Source of the DNA: Aquirhabdus sp.
GTDB lineage: Bacteria; Pseudomonadota; Gammaproteobacteria; Pseudomonadales; Moraxellaceae
Length of the DNA: 11,512 nt
Direction: 5' to 3'
Assembly: GCA_030151145.1 (NCBI GenBank)
Contig: JASLEL010000262.1
Coordinates: 1-11,512, forward strand
Shown: positions 1 to 8,100 of the stretch, in pieces
Layout: every line of letters begins with the position of its first letter
Position numbering within the stretch: position 1 is the stretch's first letter
Position numbers and translations under genes: made by a program
The notes under the pieces: model-generated
Database searches by the model: none
Seen by the model: the letters and a program-made list of their open reading frames with translations, nothing else
What the model was told of the DNA's origin: nothing

Positions 1-803
1 TGACAACCGATGTAGAGATCAGCCAGTCTGATGAGGTGAGTAGCGTGGTCGCACTCGATATCGTGCCTAAGGTCAAACCGACCAAGCCGCGCAAAGCCGC
101 AAATGCGGAGACGGCTGCCGAGACCGGTACGGTCAAGCGGCGGCAGTTTAAGGGCATGAGCCTTGAGGAGCGGCAGGCCGAGCGGCGCGAGCGCCTCTTG
201 GAGGCTGGCTTGCAGTTGTATGGCTCGCTGGGATTTTTTTCGGTTACGGTGCGCGACATCTGTGTCGAAGCCAAGTTGACCGAGCGTTATTTCTACGAGT
301 CGTTTAAGAATAGCGAGGCGCTGTTTGACGCCATCTATATGCGCCTGATCGAGCAACTGCAGCAGCGCATCATGACGGCTGTCATGAAAGGCGCACCCGA
401 TCCGCGCATGATGATCCAGCAGGGCGCGCAGGCGTTCTTCCAGCTCTTGCTGGACGAACAGCGTGTGACGCGCATTCTGTTTATCGATGCCATTCTCGTG
501 CATGAGAATGATGGCGAGAGCATCTACAAGGCGGTCAAGCGCTTTGACGTCATGACACAATCCTTCATCGCGCTGATGTTGCCTAAAGCACAGGAATACA
601 TGACGCTGGTGTCGCTGGTCTCAACCGGCCTGACGGGCTATGTCTGTCATCTGGCGACGCGCTGGGCCATCGGTGGCTTTAAGGAGCCGATTGATCAGGT
701 GCTACAGTCCTGCATGCTGATCTATGAGTCGCTGATCTTTACCCTTGAGCACTCCAAGCAAGACCTGTGGCAGCCCAAAGATCAGGGGGTCAGCAAAGCC
801 TGA
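1..803 (+). CDS. TetR/AcrR family transcriptional regulator (5' end cut by window edge)
   Basis: Probable DNA-binding one-component repressor. The first internal start is GTG at 36 (255 aa), but the frame is open back to base 3 and bases 1-2 are TG. The true start is therefore probably an NTG codon whose first base lies one position outside the window, giving about 267 aa. Numbered from the GTG, residues 1-40 are a Lys/Ala-rich, probably disordered tail. Residues 41-100 form the TetR N-terminal HTH domain: a basic helix (MSLEERQAERRERLLEAG), then LYGSLGFFSVTVRDIC and the recognition segment LTERYFYESFKNSEALF. The rest is a helical ligand-binding and dimerisation domain typical of TetR proteins, whose ligand cannot be read from sequence. 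The usual family length is about 190-230 aa, and the N-terminal tail explains the excess. The 3' end overlaps the convergent MocR gene by 22 bp. Family confidence is high; target genes are unknown. Confidence 0.9.
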   Translation, partial: TTDVEISQSDEVSSVVALDIVPKVKPTKPRKAANAETAAETGTVKRRQFKGMSLEERQAERRERLLEAGLQLYGSLGFFSVTVRDICVEAKLTERYFYESFKNSEALFDAIYMRLIEQLQQRIMTAVMKGAPDPRMMIQQGAQAFFQLLLDEQRVTRILFIDAILVHENDGESIYKAVKRFDVMTQSFIALMLPKAQEYMTLVSLVSTGLTGYVCHLATRWAIGGFKEPIDQVLQSCMLIYESLIFTLEHSKQDLWQPKDQGVSKA

Positions 804-2323
804 GTGCTCGGCTGGGTGAGCTGGCTGGTCAGTTGATGCTGGCACAGCTCGCCTAAGCGCAGCAGGGCATGCTCCATCTGCGCCGACCAGAGATCGCCGC
901 AATTGATGCGCAGATGATGGGCATACTGCCCTTGCGTCGCAAACAGGATGCCCGGCATGATAAAAATCCCCTCCGCCAGCGCCTGATCAAACAGCTGCAC
1001 GCTATTGCAGCCTTCCGGTAGCTCTACCCACAGTAAATATCCCCCGCGCGGTCGCGTCAGCCGGGTGCCAGGCGGGAAGTGTCGCTCAATGGCATCCGAG
1101 ACACGGCTGATCTGTAGCCTGAAGGCTTCTTTCAAATGCCGCAGGTGATGGTCGTACCCGCCATTCTCCATAAAACGCGCCAGCACGATCTGAAACAGAC
1201 TGGCTGTCGAGACGCTGCTGGTAAATTTTAAGTGCGTGATCTCCTGCAGCCAGCGCCCACACGCGACCCAGCCGATGCGAAAACCCGGCGCGATGGTCTT
1301 GGTGAATGAGCCACAGAGCATGACATTGCCGGTCTTGTCCCAGGCCTTGAGCGGCTTGGGTCGATACTGGTCAAAGCACAGCTCGCCGTAGATATCGTCT
1401 TCAATAATCGCAATCTGCCGCGTCGCCATGAGGCTGACGATGGCTTCCTTATGGCTGTCGGGCATGATGCTGCCTAGAGGGTTCTGGATGGTCGGCATCA
1501 CGAGCAGCGCCTTGACACGACCCGGTTCGCGCGTCGCCGCCTCCAATGCCTCGACACTGATGCCATCGCGGCTGCTGGTCGGGATTTCGAGTGCCTTAAG
1601 CCCGAGATTTTCGATGATCTGCAGGATGCCAAAATACGTCGGCGACTCGACCGCCACCGTATCCCCACGCGTGGTGACGGCCCGCAGGCAGAGGTTGAGC
1701 GCCTCCATCGCGCCCACCGTGACGACGATCTCTTCATTACGCAGATAAGCCCCATACTGGGCATAGCGATGGGTGATCTGCTGGCGCAGCTCGGGGTGAC
1801 CCATGCTCATGTCGTAGTGGCCGATGGCGTTTAGGGTCGTGCGGTTCTGCGCAGCCAGCAGCTGTCGCAGGCGCCGTACCGGAAAAAGATCGGGACTGGG
1901 CAAGGCCGCGCCAAGCGGGATCAGATTAGGACGTGTCGAGGCATTGATCACGCGCATGATGGTCTGGTTCAGCTCGACATTGGTCGGCGCACTCAGCGGG
2001 GTGGTGATCTCAGGCTCCGGGAGCTGGACCGGTTTGGCGCGGACGAAATAGCCGGATTTGGGCCGCGCTTCGATCAGACCTTCGTTCTCAAGGAACCGCA
2101 AGGCGGAGAGCGCCGTGATCGGACTGACTTGCTCCTGCTGGGCAAGCTGCCGCACCGAGGGCAGGCGGCTGCCGACGGCAAAAGCGCCCTGCTGGATCAG
2201 CGCAGCCAGTGCCCGTGCCAGCTGCTGATAGCGTGGCGCCAGCGTATCCTGCAGGTCATCGGATGCGGTCAGGTGGGTAGGGTGCAAGGACGTCATCACG
2301 GCTCTCGGCTGGCTCACGGACAT
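782..2323 (-). CDS. MocR-type (GntR/aminotransferase class I) PLP-dependent transcriptional regulator
   Basis: This is a fusion of a GntR winged helix-turn-helix with a fold-type I aminotransferase domain, the MocR architecture (E. coli YdcR and PdxR are examples). Residues about 28-96 are the wHTH (LARALAALIQQGAF, LPSVRQLAQQ, GLIEARPKSGYFVR), followed by a linker to about 125. The aminotransferase domain then shows the PLP-site motifs: VGAMEAL at 203-209, N281 in NPLG, D310/Y312 in EDDIYGEL, the Schiff-base lysine K342 in SFTKTIAPGFRIGW, and R472 in LRINCG. All key PLP residues are present, so it probably senses PLP or a PLP-amino compound adduct rather than acting as a metabolic enzyme. The length of 513 aa is normal. 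The start is uncertain: ATG 2323 has no clear SD, while ATG 2296 has a weak GAGAG. It is divergent from the BenE-like transporter, its most likely target. Confidence 0.93.
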   Translation of the reverse strand: MSVSQPRAVMTSLHPTHLTASDDLQDTLAPRYQQLARALAALIQQGAFAVGSRLPSVRQLAQQEQVSPITALSALRFLENEGLIEARPKSGYFVRAKPVQLPEPEITTPLSAPTNVELNQTIMRVINASTRPNLIPLGAALPSPDLFPVRRLRQLLAAQNRTTLNAIGHYDMSMGHPELRQQITHRYAQYGAYLRNEEIVVTVGAMEALNLCLRAVTTRGDTVAVESPTYFGILQIIENLGLKALEIPTSSRDGISVEALEAATREPGRVKALLVMPTIQNPLGSIMPDSHKEAIVSLMATRQIAIIEDDIYGELCFDQYRPKPLKAWDKTGNVMLCGSFTKTIAPGFRIGWVACGRWLQEITHLKFTSSVSTASLFQIVLARFMENGGYDHHLRHLKEAFRLQISRVSDAIERHFPPGTRLTRPRGGYLLWVELPEGCNSVQLFDQALAEGIFIMPGILFATQGQYAHHLRINCGDLWSAQMEHALLRLGELCQHQLTSQLTQPSTQALLTP

Positions 2324-2349
2324 AGACAGCCACTACGGCTGATTTTTTG

Positions 2350-2413
2350 ATCATAACAGATACAGTACAGGCTTTATCTGTATCTATCACAAAATGATCT
2401 GGCTGTATCTGTT
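2350..2413. promoter_or_regulatory. Probable MocR operator array: three AGATACAG boxes (one inverted, two direct)
   Basis: The region between the divergent MocR and BenE genes holds an 11-bp box AACAGATACAG (2355-2365) and its exact reverse complement CTGTATCTGTT (2403-2413). A third copy of the 8-bp core, CTGTATCT, lies at 2378-2385. The two direct copies are 25 bp apart; the inverted one is separated from the middle one by 12 bp. Mixed direct and inverted repeats are known for MocR regulators such as PdxR. A good minus-strand -10 (TATGAT, read from 2355 to 2350) touches the first box, which suggests autoregulation of the MocR gene. Assignment to this regulator is an inference from position. 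Confidence 0.6.
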
Positions 2414-2441
2414 GCGACTCGCGCTGATCCATCACAATTTT

Positions 2442-2470
2442 TCGATTGACCGTTCGGTCGGGTTTACGAT
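2442..2470 (+). promoter_or_regulatory. Possible BenE-gene promoter with GACCG-TT-CGGTC palindrome
   Basis: GACCGTTCGGTC (2448-2459) has 5-bp perfect arms around TT. Hexamers TCGATT (2442-2447) and TACGAT (2465-2470) lie 17 bp apart on either side, a weak sigma-70 match. In that reading the palindrome fills the spacer, a classic repressor position. GACCG-type palindromes of this size are typical of TetR-family operators, so the TetR protein at the left end is a candidate binder. TTGACC at 2446 could also be a -35, but it has no good -10. Transcription would start near 2477, giving a leader of about 48 nt. Confidence 0.35.
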
Positions 2471-2524
2471 GAATCCGACCGTGTGCGGTGTCTTTGTGCG
2501 TCACGTCTATCGGGAGTTGTCATC

Positions 2525-3703
2525 ATGTCCGTTGTCCGGGATTTTTCCGTATCTACTGTCGTTGCTGGATTCGTCGCGGTGCTGGTGGGCTATGCCAGTG
2601 CGGCGGTGCTGATCTTTCAGGCGGCGCAGGCGTTAGGCGCATCCAGTGCCGAAATTGCCTCGTGGATGTGGGCACTTGGCATCGGTATGGGCGTGACTTC
2701 CATCGGTCTGTCATTGTATTACCGCATGCCGGTCATCACTGCATGGTCGACACCCGGTGCGGCGCTGATCATCGGCAGTGGCGCAGGTCTCAGCATGGGC
2801 GAGGCGACCGGGGCGTTTATCATTTCGGCGGTGCTGATGGTGGTGACTGGGTTCTCCGGGATCTTTGAGCGCAGCATGAAGCGCGTACCGGTCTCGTTGG
2901 CCTCGGCCATGCTGGCGGGCGTCCTGCTCAAATTCGGCATGAATGCCTTTGTTGCCATGAAGACGCAGCTCGTCATGGTCGGCAGTATGTTTGTGCTGTA
3001 CCTGCTCTTGCGCCGCCTGATGCCGCGCTATGCGGTAGTGGGGACGCTGCTCTTGGGCATCGGTATCGCGGCAGCGCAGCATCAGTTGTCGTTTGCCGAT
3101 GTGCATCTGACGCTTGCCGTACCGATCTTTACCGCACCGATCTTTAACTGGCATGCACTGGCGCTTGCGGTACCACTCTATATCGTGACCATGGCTTCGC
3201 AAAATATCCCCGGTGCGGCCGTGATGCGCCAGACGGGATTCAATACACCACTGTCACCGACCATCGGCTGGATCGGCGTGGTCAATACCGTGCTGGCTCC
3301 CTTTGGCGGCTATGCGATCAATCTGGCGGCGATTACGGCGGCCATCTGTATGAGTGAGGAGGCTCATGCCGATCGTCGCCGGCGCTATACCGCAGCCGTG
3401 GCGTCGGGGTCGTTCAATATCCTGATGGGTTTGTTTGGTGCGACGCTGGCATCGCTGCTGTTGGCTTTTCCGCATGAGCTGGTGTTGGGCATTGCCGGAC
3501 TTGCACTACTGGGCACCATTGCCAATGGCCTCACGCAGGCGGTGCGAGAGGAGCGTGAGCGCGAGGCGGCGATCATTACCTTTTTGGTCACGGCATCGGG
3601 CTTAAGCCTGTGGGGGATCGGCGCGGGGTTCTGGGGCTTGGTCGCAGGACTGGTGGCCCTGATGATCAGTCATTTCCGTCTGATGCGACGCGTGCTGGCC
3701 TGA
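2525..3703 (+). CDS. BenE/YdcO-family benzoate:H+ symporter-like inner-membrane transporter
   Basis: A polytopic inner-membrane protein of 392 aa, the normal size for the family (E. coli YdcO is about 390 aa). The ATG at 2525 is preferred over an upstream in-frame GTG at 2483 because GGGAG (2512-2516) sits 8 nt before it and the added residues look non-coding. About 12 hydrophobic segments run through residues 10-385. Recognisable family stretches are AWSTPGAALI (73-82), MASQNIPGAAVM (223-234) and FGGYAINLAAITAAI (260-274), followed by a charged loop at 277-289. BenE of Acinetobacter is linked to benzoate uptake, but many homologues lie outside aromatic gene clusters and have unknown substrates. 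No benzoate catabolic gene is visible here, so the substrate is open. It is divergent from the MocR regulator, which suggests control by a PLP- or amino-compound signal. It is followed by an intrinsic terminator. Confidence 0.92.
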   Translation: MSVVRDFSVSTVVAGFVAVLVGYASAAVLIFQAAQALGASSAEIASWMWALGIGMGVTSIGLSLYYRMPVITAWSTPGAALIIGSGAGLSMGEATGAFIISAVLMVVTGFSGIFERSMKRVPVSLASAMLAGVLLKFGMNAFVAMKTQLVMVGSMFVLYLLLRRLMPRYAVVGTLLLGIGIAAAQHQLSFADVHLTLAVPIFTAPIFNWHALALAVPLYIVTMASQNIPGAAVMRQTGFNTPLSPTIGWIGVVNTVLAPFGGYAINLAAITAAICMSEEAHADRRRRYTAAVASGSFNILMGLFGATLASLLLAFPHELVLGIAGLALLGTIANGLTQAVREEREREAAIITFLVTASGLSLWGIGAGFWGLVAGLVALMISHFRLMRRVLA

Positions 3704-3756
3704 GACGCGTGGAGTGATGAGGGGTGATACGCCCAGATGCGTTTTAGCACCTATGA

Positions 3757-3788
3757 AAGTACGCCTGTCACGGGCGTATTTTTATTTT
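3757..3788 (+). terminator. Intrinsic terminator of the BenE-like gene
   Basis: AAGTACGCC (3757-3765) pairs with GGCGTATTT (3773-3781) through a 7-nt loop, with one G-U pair. The run TTTTTATTTT follows the core stem. It lies 54 nt after the transporter stop codon on the same strand. Confidence 0.8.
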
Positions 3789-3905
3789 GTCAGCATGATT
3801 TCTTTTCAAAACAGTCTTGAGAAGCGGTTGAGCACGCTGAATGTGGCATTCAGGCTCTCTACAACAGCGCCGTTACGTGGTTGCAGTGACAAAAACCGCA
3901 GGTAT

Positions 3906-3957
3906 AAAAAGCCCCGCCACGACGAGGATTGCTATGCGGTCGTGACGAGGAAGGGGT
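3906..3957 (-). terminator. Possible distal intrinsic terminator of the RND operon
   Basis: Read on the minus strand, CACGAC (from 3944) pairs with GTCGTG (to 3918). Flanking CCCC and GGGG can add an outer stem through a bulge, and a run of five T follows (plus-strand A run 3906-3910). It lies about 50 nt beyond the adaptor stop codon. The large loop and bulge make it weaker than the other terminators here. On the plus strand the same bases could fold the body of a small RNA. Confidence 0.45.
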
Positions 3958-3982
3958 GTAGGAGCGAGATCTGGTGTAGAAA

Positions 3983-4018
3983 CCAGAGCCTGACTCATCA
4001 GGCTTTGGTTTTGTCTTT
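3983..4018. terminator. Strong hairpin terminator overlapping the adaptor stop codon (bidirectional)
   Basis: CCAGAGCCTGA (3983-3993) and TCAGGCTTTGG (3998-4008) form an 11-bp stem with one G-U pair and a CTCA loop. On the plus strand it is followed by TTTTGTCTTT, a convincing U-tract. On the minus strand it is followed by the shorter TTTCT. The adaptor's TGA stop codon lies inside the stem. It can end RND-operon transcripts and block plus-strand transcripts from entering the adaptor gene. Confidence 0.65.
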
Positions 4019-5182
4019 GGTCGGTGCTGCGATCTGTACAGCATCGCCGCTATTCAGACCATCTGGCGGATTGGTAATCACGCGATCTGTGGACGCAAGC
4101 CCTGAGCCGACCACAATCACTTTGCCTTCATCATGCGCGATGGTGATGCTCTTGAAGACCACATGGTTATTGGCATCGACAGTCGCCACACGTAGCCCTT
4201 GTTTATCAAACAAAAGCGCACTGGATGGGATCTCAAGGCTTGCGGCCGCTTTCTTGCCCGACTGGTCAATGCTGGCATTGACGAAGCCGCCCGGCAGCAG
4301 ACGACCATCGCTGTTATCCACCTCAAACTGAATCAAGGTCGTCCCTGCGCTGGCATCAACCGCCTGCGAGCTGGCAGTCACGCGCGCATGGAAGGTCTCA
4401 CCCGGACGGGTCGGGCTGGTCAGTAGGGCAGCGGTGCCGACCTGAATGCCAGCGGCATCGGTCTGCGGCACGTTGACCGAGACGCGCAGTTTCTTGACAT
4501 CGGAGATTTCAAACAAGGGCAAACCACTGCCGCTCGCACCGCTGGTATTGATCAGGGCACCGATGTCGGTATTGCGTGCGGTGATGATGCCGTCAAACGG
4601 CGCGGTGATGAATTTAAACTTCTGCAGCGTCACCAGCCGGTCGACATTGGCCTGACCGGACTTGACCACGGCTTCCTGAGCAGCCAGCGCGCTGACTTTT
4701 TCATCCACATCCTGCGGGGATACGGCACCGGGCGGCAGGCTCTTCCAGCGGGCCGCAGTCGAGCGGTCCAGCACGAGGGTTGCCTGTGCGGTGGCGAGGT
4801 CCGCCTTGGCCTGCGCGAGCTGCTGGTCGAGATCCGGTGTCTCGATCTCGGCGATCACTTGACCTGCCTTGACGCGGGTGCCGATATCGACTTTCCAGCT
4901 CTTGAGATAGCCGCTGGCGCGCGCGTAGATCTGGGCATGAGTGTAGGCGAGCAACTGTCCCGGGAGATCCAGCGTGGCTTGACCATCGGCGACCTTAGGC
5001 GGCGCTACGCTCACTGAGGGGATGGCCTGTTTCTCGGTCCATTCCTTGAGGTTGGTACTGCTGGACGCACGGGAGACTAAGCCGATGGCCACCAGTGCCA
5101 CCAGGACCGTACCGGTCCCGATGCCGGCGAGGCCAAGTTTGCGGGTATTGATCGTGGTCGGTGCCTGTTGATGATCAGTCAT
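3998..5182 (-). CDS. RND efflux periplasmic adaptor subunit (HlyD/MFP family)
   Basis: A membrane-fusion protein linking an inner-membrane RND pump to an outer-membrane channel. The start is ATG 5182, chosen because GGGAG lies 6 nt upstream and the longer open frame to 5347 only reads antisense-like sequence inside the permease gene; this gives 394 aa. Residues 16-37 are an N-terminal membrane anchor with no lipobox cysteine, so it is not a lipoprotein. The first lipoyl half is about 84-117 (ARASGYLKSWKVDIGTRVKAG). Residues 118-187 are an Ala/Gln-rich alpha-helical hairpin, and 190-212 the second lipoyl half (ITAPFDGIITARNTDIGALI). Beta-barrel and membrane-proximal domains follow to 388. Its start overlaps the permease stop by 8 nt (ATGACTGA), so translation is probably coupled. 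No outer-membrane factor gene follows. Confidence 0.93.
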   Translation of the reverse strand: MTDHQQAPTTINTRKLGLAGIGTGTVLVALVAIGLVSRASSSTNLKEWTEKQAIPSVSVAPPKVADGQATLDLPGQLLAYTHAQIYARASGYLKSWKVDIGTRVKAGQVIAEIETPDLDQQLAQAKADLATAQATLVLDRSTAARWKSLPPGAVSPQDVDEKVSALAAQEAVVKSGQANVDRLVTLQKFKFITAPFDGIITARNTDIGALINTSGASGSGLPLFEISDVKKLRVSVNVPQTDAAGIQVGTAALLTSPTRPGETFHARVTASSQAVDASAGTTLIQFEVDNSDGRLLPGGFVNASIDQSGKKAAASLEIPSSALLFDKQGLRVATVDANNHVVFKSITIAHDEGKVIVVGSGLASTDRVITNPPDGLNSGDAVQIAAPTKDKTKA

Positions 5183-8100
5183 GATGCGCTCCCGAGAGAG
5201 TAATAGAGGGGTGTGCCTGCTGCAGGATGGGCGCAGGGGCCGGGTCATAGGGTGAATGGGGCTGATGCGGTGCAGCGTTGGTACCATCTGGGCCGGGTTT
5301 GGCTTTGCCATGGTTGCGATGAATGATGCTGAACACCACAGGCACAAAGATCAGCGTGGCAATGGTCGCAAAGACCAAACCACCGATCACGGCACGACCC
5401 AGCGGTGCATTCTGCTCACCGCCTTCACCCAGACCTAAGGCCATGGGAGCCATACCGATTACCATGGCCAGCGCGGTCATGAGGACCGGACGGAAGCGCA
5501 CGAAGCCTGCCTCGATGGCTGCCATGATGGGATCATGCAGCTCGTCGAGCTTTTCGCGGGCAAAGCTGATCACGAGCACACTATTTGCAGTCGCAACGCC
5601 CATACACATGATCGCGCCTGTGAGTGCCGGTACAGACAAGGTCGTATGGGTCACAAACAGCATCCACACGATCCCCGCCAGCGCGGCAGGCAGCGCGGTG
5701 ATGATCACGAATGGGTCGCTCCACGACTGGAAGTTCACCACGATGAGCAGATAGATCAGCACGATGGCACCGATCAGACCAAACAGCAGCCCGGAGAAGG
5801 CGGTATTCATGGTCTGCACCTGCCCCAAGAGCACGACATTGGTGCCTTTGGGTAGCGTGGCTTTATTGCCATCCACGATCTTCTGGATGTCGGCTGCGAC
5901 CGCACCCAGATCACGGCCTTGGGTGGTGGCGTAGATCTGGATCAGCGGTTGGATGTCGTATTGCGACACCACGGCATTGCTGCTGGTGCGTTTGATCTCG
6001 GCGACACTCCCTAGTACCTGCGGTGCGCTATTAGCGACCGAGCCGGTGATGGGCAGGTTTTTCAGGCTATTCAGACTGTCGATCTGGCACTGTGGCGTCT
6101 GGATCACGATCGGATACTGCACGCCGTTCTGTGGGTTGAGCCAGAAGGTCGGTGATACCTGACTGGAGCCGGCGAGGCTGACGACGAGACTGTTGGTCAC
6201 GTCTTTTTCGGTCAGGCCCACCAGTTGTGCACGCGTCCGGTCGACATTGATGTCGAGTGACGGATTACGCTGCGACTGCTGGATGCGGACATCGGCAATG
6301 CCGGGGATATGCTTCAGCTGGGTCAGCAGTTTATTGGCATAGGCAAAGTTCTCATCCAGCTTGGGTCCACGGATCTGCAGATTGATCGGGGCAGGTGCAC
6401 CGAAGTTCAGGATCTGGCTGATGATGTCAGCCGGGACGAAGGAGAACGTCACACCGGGGAAGGCTCGCGGCAGTTCCTCACGCAGCTTCTGGATGTAGTC
6501 TGCAGTCGGGGCGTGCTTTTCATTCAGCGCGATCTGGATGTCGCCATCGGAGGTGCCGATGATGCCGGTGTTGTTATAGGTCATGTTGATACCTGACACC
6601 GGGAAACCAATGTTGTCCGCCAGCGTATCGAGTTCTTTAGACGGGATGACCTGACGAATGACTTTCTCGATATCGGCGAAGCGATTGGCGGCTTCTTCGA
6701 CCCGCGTACCGACCGGCAGACGGGCATGGATCAGGATTTGCCCGGAGTCCACCGTGGGAAAGAAATTACGTCCCAAGAACGGAATCAGCAGAAAGGACAC
6801 CAGCACGAAGGCGAGGAATCCCGTCACAAACATACGACGATGGCTTAAGGCCAGCACGAGCAGGGCGCGGTAGACGTGGCGCACGCGCTCAAAGCGACCC
6901 TCAAATGCCCGCTGAAAACGTACCAGCGGATTTTTGGAGGGCGGCTGCAGGCTATTGCCGTGCTCATCGGTGTGCGGTACATGCGGCTTGAGCAGGTATT
7001 TGGCCATGGTCGGCACGAGGGTACGCGACAAGATGAACGAACAGGCCATGGCAAACATCACCGATTCGGCCATCGGCACAAACAGGAAGCGTGCCACGCC
7101 ATGCAGGAAGAACATCGGCACGAACACGATACAGATACACAAGAGCGAAACAAAGGCTGGCGTCACGATCTGATCCGCACCATCCAGAATCGCCGTCTCG
7201 GTATCTTTGCCGTGCTCCAGATGCCAGTTGATGTTCTCAATCGTCACCGTCGCGTCGTCAACCAAGATACCGACCGCCAGCGCAAGGCCGCCCAGTGTCA
7301 TGATGTTTAAGGTCTCGCCCATGGCGGCGAGGCAGATGATCGCCCCCAGCACAGATAGCGGGATCGAGGTGGCGATGATCAGCGTCGAGCGCCAGCTGCC
7401 GAGGAAAAGCAGGATCATCAGACTGGTCAGCAGTGCTGCGGTGACGCCCTCAAAGGCGACTCCCGTGATCGCACCACGCACGAACACGGACTGGTCGCCG
7501 ATCAGGGCGATTTTGAGGTTTTCAGGCACGATGGCTTTGAGTGCTTCGACCTGTTCCTTTACCCCCGAAATCACGGCTAGGGTCGAGGCCGAGCCGTTCT
7601 TCAGCACCGACATCAGCACCGAACGGCCGCCTTCGACGTGGACGATGTTGGTCTGGGGCGGGTTGCCGTCGCGCACCTGTGCCACATCACGCATGTAGAC
7701 CATGGCGCCATTGACACTCTTGATGGGCAGATTGGCGAGCCCTTCCAGTGCCGATGGGGCGTTATTGAGCTGGACGGCGTATTCATTGTCATCGATCTTT
7801 TGGGTACCGACCGGGGTGATCAGATTTTGTGCCGCCAGTGCATTGGCGACATCCTGCCCAGACAGACCGCGTGCCTGCATGGCACGGGTGTCGAGGTCGA
7901 TCTGCACCTGACGGGTCTTACCGCCGAAAGGATAGGGGATCGAGGCACCGGGCACGGTGACGAGTTTGGTGCGCACGGTGTTTAAGCCTAAGTCACCGAG
8001 ATTCTGCTCGGTCAGACCTTTGCCCGACAGCGCGAGCTGCAGGATGGGGACGGTCGAGGCGCTGTAATTCAGGACCAGAGGCGGTGTCGTACCGACCGGC

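Noticed and set aside
2711..3202. 163-aa minus-strand frame inside the BenE-like gene
   Set aside because: A His/Arg/Gln-rich antisense reading of a transmembrane gene with no start signal.
3837..3853. CTGAATG-TGG-CATTCAG dyad as a terminator
   Set aside because: No T-tract on either strand and low GC stem; at most a minor dyad.
3714..4331. 205-aa plus-strand open frame after the BenE-like gene
   Set aside because: It runs through one terminator and antisense to the adaptor gene, has low-complexity Ser/Thr-rich composition and no SD, and matches no family.
5183..5347. Longer N-terminus for the adaptor protein
   Set aside because: The extra 55 residues are out-of-frame permease sequence; ATG 5182 has an SD and is followed by a normal membrane anchor.
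7207..7698. 163-aa plus-strand frame within the RND gene
   Set aside because: Antisense shadow of a long, GC-rich coding sequence; no domain or SD.
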